Source of the DNA: an uncultured bacterium
GTDB lineage: Bacteria > Planctomycetota > Uabimicrobiia > Uabimicrobiales > JABWCH01
DNA length: 19,041 bases
Assembly: GCA_938003875.1 (NCBI GenBank)
Contig: CALKWO010000365.1
Span: forward strand, 1 to 19,041
Reading direction: 5' to 3'
The position numbers and the translations under genes were made by a program. This document shows, one piece after another, positions 7,483 through 14,184 of the stretch; within the stretch, counting starts at the first letter, position 1, and every line of letters begins with the position of its first letter. The notes below the pieces were generated by a model, which was not told the origin of the DNA, did no database searches, and saw only the letters and a list, made by a program, of their open reading frames with translations.

Positions 7483-7511
7483 AACCTAAATTATTACCCT
7501 ATTTAGTGTTA

Positions 7512-7560
7512 TAAAAGATATTGTCAAAGAAATACCTATTTCCTTGACACTTATCTTTTA
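7512..7560 (+). terminator. Long near-perfect inverted repeat after the kinase gene
   Basis: TAAAAGATA (7512-7520) pairs with TATCTTTTA (7552-7560). Inside it, TGTCAA-A-GAAATA (7522-7534) pairs with TATTTC-C-TTGACA (7537-7549), with one mismatch and a 2-base loop. The arm is over 20 bp and starts 29 bases after the kinase stop. It lies between convergent genes and could end transcription from either side. Confidence 0.55.
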
Positions 7561-7597
7561 ACGGATTTCTGCACAAGAAAAAGACAGTAGCTTAGCC

Positions 7598-7630
7598 AAG
7601 ATCAAAGGATATTTTTTGTCCTTTGATCTT
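7598..7630 (-). terminator. 12-bp hairpin directly after the antitoxin stop
   Basis: AAGATCAAAGGA (7598-7609) and TCCTTTGATCTT (7619-7630) form a perfect 12-bp stem with a 9-base loop. The stem begins at the antitoxin stop codon. The loop, not the tail, holds the A/T run, so it may act as an mRNA-stabilising end or as a two-way terminator between the convergent genes. Confidence 0.5.
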
Positions 7631-7884
7631 TATCCAATTTCTGCTAAAAGCTTTCTAGCATCCTTTCCTTTTACTTTTCCTTTGGCTATCCTTTTGGCTT
7701 CAATCATTCCTTGAGCGATCTGTTTTTCTAATGGCATTTCTATTTCAAAAATTTCAGCACAATAGCTTTCTATGAAGCTACGCAGAACAGTATTTGGCCT
7801 CTTTCCTTCTTCTTTACAAGCACCTTTAAATTTCTTCCAGGTTTCAATGTTGTCTAAATATACGGATACATTATGGCTAGTCAT
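7630..7884 (-). CDS. Antitoxin of a toxin-antitoxin pair, ribbon-helix-helix-like
   Basis: An 84-aa protein encoded right after a RelE/ParE-type toxin, overlapping its end by eight bases. The N-terminus (HNVSVYLDNIETWKKFKGACKEEG, continuing to about residue 44) has a strand followed by two helices, as in ribbon-helix-helix antitoxins that bind their own operator as dimers. The C-terminal half is lysine-rich and helical (MIEAKRIAKGKVKGKDARKLL) and is the likely toxin-wrapping part. The toxin-first order resembles higBA-type loci. It is expected to neutralise the toxin and repress the promoter around 8225-8260. The family is inferred from pattern and context, not from a search. Confidence 0.75.
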   Translation of the reverse strand: MTSHNVSVYLDNIETWKKFKGACKEEGKRPNTVLRSFIESYCAEIFEIEMPLEKQIAQGMIEAKRIAKGKVKGKDARKLLAEIG

Positions 7885-8218
7885 TTTCTGCTCCTTCTAT
7901 GCTACGTTTTACACTCTCCCAATCAACCTCTTGTTGCTCTGTTTTGGAGTAGATGGATACTAATATCACCTGCTCTGAATCTTTAGTCCAATAGTAGATT
8001 AGCCTAAAGCCTCCGCTTTTTCCTTTCTTTGCATCTATGTTTGGATAGCGTACTTTGTAATAGTCTTTGTGTCCTTGTATTTCATCTCCAAAGCCTGGCT
8101 TATCCTCTAAATTTTCAATTGCCTCTAAGAATATTTTTTTTACAGATGGAAACTTTTTAGCTAATTTTTTTAATAATCTTTCGAATACTGATGTTGCGAT
8201 TATTTCTTTTTTACTCAT
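7877..8218 (-). CDS. RelE/ParE-superfamily toxin
   Basis: A 113-aa protein with the pattern of the RelE/ParE fold. Helical KLAKKFPSVKKIFLEAIENL is followed by the strand block GGFRLIYYW and VILVSIYSKTEQQEV, typical of RelE-like proteins near phage Gp49 and HigB. Such toxins usually cut mRNA on the ribosome or poison gyrase; which one applies here cannot be told. It is the first gene of the pair, before the antitoxin. ATG 8218 has no Shine-Dalgarno sequence and lies only six bases after a TATAAT box on its strand, so the mRNA may be leaderless. On a plasmid this pair would support post-segregational maintenance. Confidence 0.82.
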   Translation of the reverse strand: MSKKEIIATSVFERLLKKLAKKFPSVKKIFLEAIENLEDKPGFGDEIQGHKDYYKVRYPNIDAKKGKSGGFRLIYYWTKDSEQVILVSIYSKTEQQEVDWESVKRSIEGAEND

Positions 8219-8224
8219 GAGTTT

Positions 8225-8260
8225 ATTATAGCATATTTCTATATAGATTTCTATATAGAT
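8225..8260 (-). promoter_or_regulatory. Toxin-antitoxin promoter with doubled CTATATAG operator
   Basis: On the minus strand, TATAAT lies at 8230-8225. Upstream of it, the palindrome CTATATAG occurs twice (8239-8246 and 8251-8258), 12 bases apart, inside two copies of TTTCTATATAGA. Twin short palindromes over the -35/spacer region are typical operators of ribbon-helix-helix antitoxins. No strong -35 box is seen, which fits a regulated promoter. Confidence 0.55.
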
Positions 8261-8279
8261 TTTTTTTTATTTAACCCCT

Positions 8280-8879
8280 TCATTCCTTATCTGATTTCTC
8301 ATAAGGACTTATTTCGACCCCTCTATGCCTTAAATAGTTATACAGCGTGCTTTTGCATATCCCCAATTTATCTGCTATCTCCTGTACGCTGAGTTTTTTT
8401 TCTTTGTATAGTACCTCAGCAGCACAGGCTGTAGTTTCTGCTTCTTTGGATAATCCTTTTGGCCTACCACCATTTCGTCCACGATATCGAGCAGCAGAGA
8501 GTCCAGCTTTGGTTCTTTCCTTGATAATGTCCTTTTCAAATTCGGCCAGAGAACCAAATATGTTGAAAATTAACCTGCCCTGAGCAGTAGTCGTATCTAT
8601 AGGGTCGTTTAGGCTACGCAGACCTACTTCTTTTTTAGCCAGATTGTTACCAAGCTCTACTAAATGCTTAAGCGAACGTCCAAGCCGATCTAGTTTCCAA
8701 ATCACCAATACATCTTTAGGTCTGATATTTTTTAATAGATCATTCAGTTCTGGTCGCTCTGTTTTTCCTCCACTGGCCACTTCCGTATAGATTTTTTCGC
8801 AGCCAGCTTTCCTTAAAGCATCAATCTGCAAATCCAAATTTTGATCTTTCGTGCTAACACGAGCATATCCGATTATCAT
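8280..8879 (-). CDS. Serine recombinase (resolvase/invertase family)
   Basis: A 199-aa small serine recombinase. The catalytic N-terminal domain starts GYARVSTKDQ with nucleophile Ser9 and Arg7, followed by WKLDRLGRS carrying the paired active-site arginines, and a long helix (about 110-140). The C-terminus (LSVQEIADKLGICKSTLYNYLRHRGV) is the HTH that binds the crossover site. The length matches Tn3-type resolvases and Pin/Hin invertases. Start ATG 8879 has AAGGAG eight bases upstream. With no transposase beside it, the likely roles are plasmid multimer resolution or inversion. Its target would normally lie nearby, perhaps in 8880-9060, but no site could be proved. Confidence 0.92.
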   Translation of the reverse strand: MIIGYARVSTKDQNLDLQIDALRKAGCEKIYTEVASGGKTERPELNDLLKNIRPKDVLVIWKLDRLGRSLKHLVELGNNLAKKEVGLRSLNDPIDTTTAQGRLIFNIFGSLAEFEKDIIKERTKAGLSAARYRGRNGGRPKGLSKEAETTACAAEVLYKEKKLSVQEIADKLGICKSTLYNYLRHRGVEISPYEKSDKE

Positions 8880-9207
8880 TATGTTTGCTCCTTATGTGTA
8901 TAAATATATTGTTTATTATACTCATTAAGTTTTAATAAAGCAAACTTATTTTTTCTATACCAGTTTTTTGGACTGAATAAAGCCTATGGATGTTTATGGT
9001 GATATATATATTGTGAAGTATAAAAAAACGGTCGTTTTGTTGGACTATATTATATATTTTAGATTTTTTCTATAACTTACGAGATGAGCTATTACAAATA
9101 ATAAAATAATTCTTGAAAAGAAGAAGATAATTTCATAAAATAGATAGATTAATAATGTTATTCTTAATGATATTAATCTATTATTTTTGGATGCGAGGAG
9201 AAACAGT
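8880..9207. other. Intergenic region between resolvase and zinc protein
   Basis: A strongly AT-rich, divergent intergenic stretch. It holds the resolvase ribosome site (8888-8893, minus strand) and a short palindrome AAAACG-GT-CGTTTT (9025-9038). The palindrome recurs as AAAACG-TT-CGTTTT at 9649-9662 and imperfectly at 11342-11355. A res site of about 120 bp could lie here, but three clear subsites are not visible. No gene is seen. Confidence 0.35.
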
Positions 9208-9429
9208 ATGGCAGAAAGAGATGTCCAAGTTGCTTGTAGAAACTGCAAAACCCAAGAAATATGTACGATTAAAATCGGATGGTTTGATGGTGATAATAGA
9301 TTATTACTTAAATTAAGTAATAATTTTAAATTTTTGAAAGATTTTAGGGATAAAGGTATTAATATTGTTTGTAAAAAATGTAATAAGCCTGTTTCTACAC
9401 TAAGATACGAAGAACTACAAGATTTTTAG
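9208..9429 (+). CDS. Small zinc-ribbon protein
   Basis: A 73-aa protein with two CxxC pairs, C10-x2-C13 and C55-x2-C58, about 40 residues apart, the layout of a zinc ribbon with a long insert. I do not recognise a specific family. Start ATG 9208 has GAGGAG (9195-9200) seven bases upstream, so an earlier in-frame TTG at 9187 is unlikely. It stands alone on the plus strand between minus-strand genes and ends just before a hairpin at 9442-9478. It may be a small DNA- or RNA-binding accessory protein. Confidence 0.65.
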   Translation: MAERDVQVACRNCKTQEICTIKIGWFDGDNRLLLKLSNNFKFLKDFRDKGINIVCKKCNKPVSTLRYEELQDF

Positions 9430-9441
9430 AAAAATAAAATT

Positions 9442-9478
9442 ATTGAAGAAAATTTTAAAATTTTAAAATTTCTTCAAT
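9442..9478 (+). terminator. Hairpin terminator after the zinc-ribbon gene
   Basis: ATTGAAGAAA (9442-9451) pairs with TTTCTTCAAT (9469-9478), and the AT-rich interior can extend the stem with one bulge. A T-rich run (GTTTTTTT, about 9485-9492) follows. The region from 9493 to 9644 holds a CTAATCGA (9571-9578) / TCGATTAG (9608-9615) inverted repeat and no gene. Confidence 0.5.
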
Positions 9479-9644
9479 ATCTCTGTTTTTTTCTTCTGGT
9501 CTTATCGATATATAGTTACTTTCTTAAGATTTTTACCAAGATAGATTAGTGTCATACCTATACCTAAAAACTAATCGAGAACATACAGCTTTTTACAATT
9601 CATAAGTTCGATTAGTTACGAACGTGTCAAACAATTTCAAAAGT

Positions 9645-9662
9645 CGATAAAACGTTCGTTTT
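9645..9662. repeat. Left copy of a short repeat flanking the DAC-like gene
   Basis: CGATAAAACGTTC (9645-9657) is repeated exactly at 11338-11350, on the other side of the single gene between them. This copy is also a palindrome, AAAACG-TT-CGTTTT (9649-9662). Both copies have TTTCAA a short way upstream. Possible ends of an inserted unit, or regulator sites. Confidence 0.5.
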
Positions 9663-9692
9663 CGGCACTACTAAAATAAGCGGAAACGAATA

Positions 9693-11084
9693 TTAGACTT
9701 CAATGCTTTTTTTACCGTCCCTATAGAGGGATAAAGGACCGTCTTCGGATATTTTAATTATAATATGATCGGGATGTTCTTGTGAAAACATTTGTGCTGA
9801 ATAACTACGTGATCCTCCTGACTCATGTTGCCCTTCGGTGGGTTTTACTTTTAGTATTGCCCCGAAGATGTATATCACAAATTCACGATCAATAAAAACA
9901 GCCCCATCGGTATGAGAAAGCTGTGATAACACACCATACTTGTATTCTTTATTGCCATTTTCTTTTCGTAATGAGATACTGCCTGAAATGCCTTTAGAAT
10001 AGCCGTCTGGTGTAATCCGCTCTCCAACAACCAAGATAGTCCCTTTCTTCTGTGTGCATATATCTATTACTTCTTTGATAAAATCATCAACATACTCGCC
10101 AACGACACCAATAGAATGAAGGTACTCTCTAAGGGTAGTTGAGACAATGCTATAATCACGCACTCGGATTAAACCATTACGTATTTCAAATATCAATTTT
10201 CCCTGCCTTACAGCTTTGGTCGACTCTGTTCCATTTATTGAAACAATCACACAGTCATGAGAGAACTCTTTTCCCCCCTCATAATTGGTTTGTAACCCTT
10301 TTGGAATAAGGTCTGGATACATTAATCCCTTTATGTTAAAGTCTTTATCAATAATTATAAACCCCTTTTTCCCATCAGTAATTTCTAGCAAGCATCGCTT
10401 AGAATCTAAAAGATCATATAATGTAGTTTCCGATTCCAAATTCCAAAACAAGTCGCTGCGGAATTCCCGCTTGAACTCGTCGTAACCATCTACCAAAATT
10501 AACCCAGAATTGACAGGTTTATTCTCAATCCGCTGTGCTGCAAGCTTATTTAAAAGTTCCAGCAAATCATTTGAGTGTCGTCGTAAAAACGCAGGAATTA
10601 ATGTGTAGATATAGGATGGAATAAGAGCTATTGGATGCTCATTTTCTAAGTATTTAAAAAGGCAAGGACAAAATCTATTAAACATATCCTCGTTTGGTTC
10701 AAACTCAAGTAGCCGAGAAGAAATAATATAAGAGAATCTACGATTTCCAACTTGGATATTTAACACTCGACTAAACCTAACAAATTGTTCAAGTCGAACA
10801 AGGTGATTTAGAGGACCACTTAGTGCGGAATGGAGAATATGTAAGGGAAGTATGAACGGAAAAATATATGAATCTTTTAGTCCTTGGTTGTCTCTCTCAA
10901 GTCTTTCGACTTCATCTTTTGTAAAACCTATTTTTTTAACGTTTTCATATATTCGTTCTCCCCAAATATGCTTATATTCTTCACCGTTTTTAGCCTCCAT
11001 CACTTCTGCGGTTAAAGGCCCAAACAACTCTTTGAGCACTCGATACCCATCACATAATTTAGTTTCGATAACAGATGTTGCCAT
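9693..11084 (-). CDS. Protein with C-terminal DisA_N-like (diadenylate cyclase-type) domain
   Basis: A 463-aa protein. The C-terminal part (about 330-460) has the shape of a DAC/DisA_N domain: GTILVVGE (348-355), SHTDGAVFID with DGA at 393-395, GGSRSYSA (423-430) and IIIKISEDGPLSLYRDG. Canonical DAC enzymes, which join two ATP into c-di-AMP, have DGA and RHR; here RHR is R426-S-Y. The enzyme may therefore use another substrate or be a sensor. The first 320 residues match nothing I can name; DAC domains with varied N-terminal sensor parts are known from comparative genomics of conflict systems. No membrane helix is evident. It is encoded alone, with GCGGAAAG before ATG and a possible promoter at 11216-11243, next to TIR and Mrr genes, so defence signalling is a fair guess. 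Confidence 0.78.
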   Translation of the reverse strand: MATSVIETKLCDGYRVLKELFGPLTAEVMEAKNGEEYKHIWGERIYENVKKIGFTKDEVERLERDNQGLKDSYIFPFILPLHILHSALSGPLNHLVRLEQFVRFSRVLNIQVGNRRFSYIISSRLLEFEPNEDMFNRFCPCLFKYLENEHPIALIPSYIYTLIPAFLRRHSNDLLELLNKLAAQRIENKPVNSGLILVDGYDEFKREFRSDLFWNLESETTLYDLLDSKRCLLEITDGKKGFIIIDKDFNIKGLMYPDLIPKGLQTNYEGGKEFSHDCVIVSINGTESTKAVRQGKLIFEIRNGLIRVRDYSIVSTTLREYLHSIGVVGEYVDDFIKEVIDICTQKKGTILVVGERITPDGYSKGISGSISLRKENGNKEYKYGVLSQLSHTDGAVFIDREFVIYIFGAILKVKPTEGQHESGGSRSYSAQMFSQEHPDHIIIKISEDGPLSLYRDGKKSIEV

Positions 11085-11215
11085 GTTTTCTTTCCGCCTC
11101 TAAATATTTGAAAACCCAAACCAATTTCTACACACCCACCAACCCGTATCACAAACCGCCATTTTCTGCACGGCAATATTAATTTTTCTGTAAAAACTTT
11201 TTATCCTTATCAAGG

Positions 11216-11243
11216 ATTTTACTTTATCAGTTACATTTATCAA
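11216..11243 (-). promoter_or_regulatory. Possible promoter of the DAC-like gene
   Basis: Read on the minus strand, TTGATA (11243-11238) and TAAAAT (11221-11216) are 16 bases apart. Transcription would begin about 125 bases before the ATG at 11084. The ATCCTT / AAGGAT inverted repeat lies just downstream and could sit in the leader. In such AT-rich DNA the match is suggestive only. Confidence 0.35.
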
Positions 11244-11337
11244 TAAAAATACTGTTCCTTGCTTAATAAATTCTTGTATTGTCAGATGTAGTGAATCGGT
11301 TTATGGAGGAGCTAAAAAATTTTCAAGCGATATAGTC

Positions 11338-11355
11338 CGATAAAACGTTCCTTTT
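11338..11355. repeat. Right copy of the short repeat flanking the DAC-like gene
   Basis: CGATAAAACGTTC is identical to 9645-9657, in the same orientation, about 1.69 kb apart. The palindromic half is slightly degraded here (CCTTTT instead of CGTTTT). The surrounding 11085-11435 region holds no gene that I can support. Confidence 0.5.
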
Positions 11356-11435
11356 ATTGTACTTTACCACTGCAAAAAATATTCATAACACATATTATGA
11401 ATATAATGAGATCATCGATAGATATCAAATCGTTT

Positions 11436-11522
11436 CTAAGGCACACCAGGTTCATTGAAGAAATATCCAGTGCTTTTGCGCATCCTTTCTTTCCTATGTG
11501 CCCTATGGCACAATTTGTCCAT
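11436..11522 (-). CDS. Possible 28-aa small protein after mrr
   Basis: ATG 11522 lies five bases after the Mrr stop, and the last Mrr codons supply GAGGAGGGG as a good ribosome site. The frame runs 28 codons (MDKLCHRAHRKERMRKSTGY, then FFNEPGVP) to TAG. It is basic and matches nothing known to me. The same DNA contains a TGTGCC / GGCACA hairpin (11497-11512), so it may simply be the operon's untranslated tail. Only the ribosome site and coupling argue for a gene. Confidence 0.2.
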   Translation of the reverse strand: MDKLCHRAHRKERMRKSTGYFFNEPGVP

Positions 11523-11526
11523 AATT

Positions 11527-12414
11527 TCACCCCTCCTCAAAGTAGTCTCCATCAATTTTCTTCACTGGATACAGATTGACCACAGACACTCCAACATTAT
11601 GTTCTATCATAAGGTCTGTCAGTAGCTCCCCATCTATCAGTACTATTTTGCTCCCTATCTGAGAGACATATCCTTTGGCCTCCTCAGTAAACTTAGATGT
11701 TGTGATGAAGATGCCCTTGTTGGCCTTCTGTGCTTGTAGCGCACCAGCGAACTGCATCACATCGGGACTGCCTATTGATGTTTTGTCCCAACGTTTGGCC
11801 TGGATATATACTACATCGAGGCCAAGTTTGTCCTCTTTGATGATTCCGTCTATGCCACCATCTCCGCTCTTTCCTATAGCCTTACCAGCATCCGCACGTG
11901 AGCCACCATAGCCCATCTTGACCAGAAGCTCCACTACGATTCTCTCAAAGAACGATGGGGCTATTTTTTTGAGCTTGCCCAGAAGTTCTGCTGCTAGTTC
12001 GTTACGCAGGTTGTCATAAGCAGCCTCCAGTGCCTCTGATGGAGTTTCGACTGGTGTCTCTTTCTTCTTGGATGACCTAAATGCAGAAAATTCGGGGTAC
12101 TGGTCTAGGAACGCTGTATTGATAAACTTGGGCTTAGTCTTCACCAGTTCCTTGCCACGCATAGTGATCTGACAGTGTCCTCTCCTTGTGGCCTCTAAGA
12201 GTAGGGCTTTCTTTAGGTAGGTACAAGCCCAACTGGCTCTATTGAAAAAAGTAGTCTGTATACCACTAGGGAGAATCTCCTTTACGTCTTCCTCTGTCAA
12301 ATTTAGCCTTTTGGCTAGACCTTCCACGATCTCATTGGTGGAAAGTTCGTTATTTCTTTCGCTTGCCAGTTGCAAGATAGGTAACATCAGTGATTGAAAA
12401 TCTGGAACGGTCAT
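11527..12414 (-). CDS. mrr: Mrr-family type IV restriction endonuclease
   Basis: A 295-aa Mrr-like protein, an enzyme family that cuts modified (usually methylated) foreign DNA. Residues 1-95 form the winged-helix Mrr_N domain, ending TMRGKEL. After a charged linker (115-130) comes the PD-(D/E)XK-type nuclease: FERIVVELLVKMGYG (156-170), GKSGDGGIDG with the acidic residue D189, and YIQAKRW with Q205-A-K207, the QxK form typical of Mrr. All expected active-site positions are present. It is the third gene of a minus-strand operon, 12 bases after the membrane protein gene, whose stop codon overlaps its AGGAG ribosome site. Co-expression with a TIR protein is the notable point. Confidence 0.93.
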   Translation of the reverse strand: MTVPDFQSLMLPILQLASERNNELSTNEIVEGLAKRLNLTEEDVKEILPSGIQTTFFNRASWACTYLKKALLLEATRRGHCQITMRGKELVKTKPKFINTAFLDQYPEFSAFRSSKKKETPVETPSEALEAAYDNLRNELAAELLGKLKKIAPSFFERIVVELLVKMGYGGSRADAGKAIGKSGDGGIDGIIKEDKLGLDVVYIQAKRWDKTSIGSPDVMQFAGALQAQKANKGIFITTSKFTEEAKGYVSQIGSKIVLIDGELLTDLMIEHNVGVSVVNLYPVKKIDGDYFEEG

Positions 12415-12426
12415 TATTTTTTTCTC

Positions 12427-12642
12427 CTAAGCTTGAATCCTATCGTAGAGAAGAATCGCCAGGGCTATCATCCCAAAGGAAGCAAAGATGTTTATTCTTT
12501 GCCCATCAGTAAGTAACTTGAACAGAACGTATTGCACAATCCCAAGAAGTAAAAAGACAAGATAGGGGTTATGCTTTTTTATAAGCCATCCTCCTGCACA
12601 GAGGACACACATTGTAGTTGAGAAGTAAAGAAGATAGATCAT
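12427..12642 (-). CDS. Small three-helix membrane protein
   Basis: A 71-aa hydrophobic protein with three likely membrane helices (about residues 2-20, 26-44 and 51-68) joined by short polar turns (KKHN and TDGQR). ATG 12642 overlaps the TIR gene's stop as ATGA, a translation-coupling arrangement. A longer frame from GTG 12690 lies inside the TIR gene and has no good ribosome site. I recognise no family. Placement between a TIR effector and a nuclease recalls small membrane proteins in defence operons, which may act as effectors or anchors. It is well supported as a gene by the overlap on one side and 12-base spacing on the other. Confidence 0.75.
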   Translation of the reverse strand: MIYLLYFSTTMCVLCAGGWLIKKHNPYLVFLLLGIVQYVLFKLLTDGQRINIFASFGMIALAILLYDRIQA

Positions 12643-13847
12643 GGGATCAAAAAGACCTTCTGGAATTTTTGTGCTGTCTGGAGAAGCCACTCAAATGCTT
12701 CTTCACGTTGGGGCTTCAATAGATCAAATTCATGGAGTACACGGATACGGCTTGCTTTTTTATCAGGTAGTTCTTGCCAAGACAACTGACCAATCCCTAA
12801 CGTATTCTCAATAGATTCTTTATTGGAATAAAAAAGATCAAATATCTGCTTGGAGTTTGGAATGTATATTTCACAACCAATTTGGTTTCTTGAGGTCAAT
12901 ACTATCAAAGCAATATTATATTTAGATCTTCCAATTTGTATATCATACCAATATCGGGCAGGTGGTTTCTGTAGCTTTAATGTAGGATTACTCGTACTGG
13001 CGTACTCTTGAAATTGTTGCCAAAATTCGAGATGAAATTGTTTCGTATTTGAATCTTGTATGATGCTCTCTTGGATAGTATCTTTTGTCAGGTTGATAAA
13101 ATTTATCATCGCTTTTGCTATATTTTCAGGACTTGTCTGGATACTAATTTTAGATCGTAGCCTCCCTATTTTGTGCCATTTAGCTTCCCATTCTAATGGG
13201 GCGATGTTATCTCCAATAGAATGCCCAGAAAATTGTTGCAATGATTCAGCAAGATATTGGTGATCTCTACATTCTATATGGAGTTCTACGCCTATGAAAT
13301 CTTTATAACTAGCCAAGAACTCATAGTGAATATACCTGCCCCATTCATTCAATCCAATCTGACAGTACTTTGTTCTTTTTGTATGTATTTTGAGTTCTTT
13401 ATCAGGAACTAAAGAATCATACGCAGCAACAACTTTTTCAAGAGTACTTGGTTCTGGGGAGGCTTTTATCCCAATACCTTCCAGTAACTCTTTACACTTT
13501 TCTTTATAGAGCTGTCCATTTGAAAAATCTATATAGAGCAAACCTCTAAGAATCCCTGGTAGTGCTGTATTGTCTAAGATACATGGAATCACCTTTTTGT
13601 CCATACTTAAAGCAGCATTCCATTCTAGTTTTACCCATCTTGACTCTTTAGCAGATTTGCTCCAGATTAGAATTAAAACATCACACCAATCCAATGCCTT
13701 GCTTATTCTGTCTGGTAAAATATCACCACCGTGAATTTCTTGTACATCTCTCCACAATTCAATATCTTTTAAGGTAATAATGCTTTGGATTAACTGTTCT
13801 ACGAAATCTTTATCTGTCCAAGAATAGCTTATGAAAACATTGACCAT
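12639..13847 (-). CDS. TIR-domain protein with C-terminal DUF4268-type module
   Basis: A 402-aa protein. Residues 1-125 form a bacterial TIR domain: VFISYSWTDKDFV (4-16), DVLILIWSKSAKESRWVKLEWNAAL (56-80) with E75 at the position of the NAD-cleaving glutamate, and VIPCILD. Such domains often deplete NAD or make cyclic ADP-ribose signals during phage defence. The C-terminus (about 265-402) fits DUF4268: FWQQFQEY, PPARYWYDIQIG, IGCEIYIP, LSWQELPDKKASRIRV and EEAFEWLL. A second, diverged copy of this pattern seems present at about 162-258. DUF4268 is common in restriction-linked and defence proteins. AGGAG (13860-13856) lies eight bases before ATG. It is first gene of the TIR / membrane / Mrr operon. 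Confidence 0.9.
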   Translation of the reverse strand: MVNVFISYSWTDKDFVEQLIQSIITLKDIELWRDVQEIHGGDILPDRISKALDWCDVLILIWSKSAKESRWVKLEWNAALSMDKKVIPCILDNTALPGILRGLLYIDFSNGQLYKEKCKELLEGIGIKASPEPSTLEKVVAAYDSLVPDKELKIHTKRTKYCQIGLNEWGRYIHYEFLASYKDFIGVELHIECRDHQYLAESLQQFSGHSIGDNIAPLEWEAKWHKIGRLRSKISIQTSPENIAKAMINFINLTKDTIQESIIQDSNTKQFHLEFWQQFQEYASTSNPTLKLQKPPARYWYDIQIGRSKYNIALIVLTSRNQIGCEIYIPNSKQIFDLFYSNKESIENTLGIGQLSWQELPDKKASRIRVLHEFDLLKPQREEAFEWLLQTAQKFQKVFLIP

Positions 13848-13974
13848 ATATATTGCTCCTCTTTATCGTGCCTTATAGTATAGCAAAAAGGAGCTGAGTA
13901 TTCCATATTTATTAGCAGAAGAACGATGGGGATATTTTTTGTATTTTATACAGACTTAGTCGAGTTGAAAATTC

Positions 13975-14012
13975 AAAAAAAAAGAAAATATTCTATAATT
14001 TTCTTTTTTTTT
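13975..14012. terminator. A-tract / T-tract hairpin between divergent genes
   Basis: Nine A, G, then AAAAT (13975-13989) pairs perfectly with ATTTTC followed by T's (13998-14012): a 15-bp stem with an 8-base loop, ending in a T10 run. It looks like a terminator in both directions, yet it lies between genes that diverge. It may insulate the defence operon from the replication module. Confidence 0.5.
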
Positions 14013-14023
14013 TCATAGAAAAA

Positions 14024-14059
14024 ATAGTCGAAATGAATCAAATGGTTCGTTTCGACTAT
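14024..14059. promoter_or_regulatory. 14-bp inverted repeat, candidate operator
   Basis: ATAGTCGAAATGAA (14024-14037) and TTCGTTTCGACTAT (14046-14059) are inverted with one mismatch, eight bases apart. It lies 40 bases before the -35 box of the replication operon and upstream of the TIR operon on the other side, so a regulator bound here could act on both. Its GTTCGTTT-CG half resembles 9655-9664. Confidence 0.5.
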
Positions 14060-14098
14060 GAGTGTAATTTTTTCTTTAACTTATTAAAAAATAATCAT

Positions 14099-14126
14099 TT
14101 GCATTCTTCTTGTTTTTTGATATAAT
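14099..14126 (+). promoter_or_regulatory. Promoter of the replication operon
   Basis: TTGCAT (14099-14104) and a perfect TATAAT (14121-14126) are 16 bases apart. The first gene starts 59 bases after the -10. No strong terminator separates the genes from 14185 to 15337, so they are likely one transcript. Confidence 0.65.
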
Positions 14127-14184
14127 AGTATCCAACAACAATGAAACTTTTCCTTATTTCCTTTTGAAGGAGGTATAACAAAAA

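Noticed and set aside
8280..9207. Resolvase considered as part of a complete transposon
   Set aside because: No transposase gene and no clear terminal inverted repeats were found around it.
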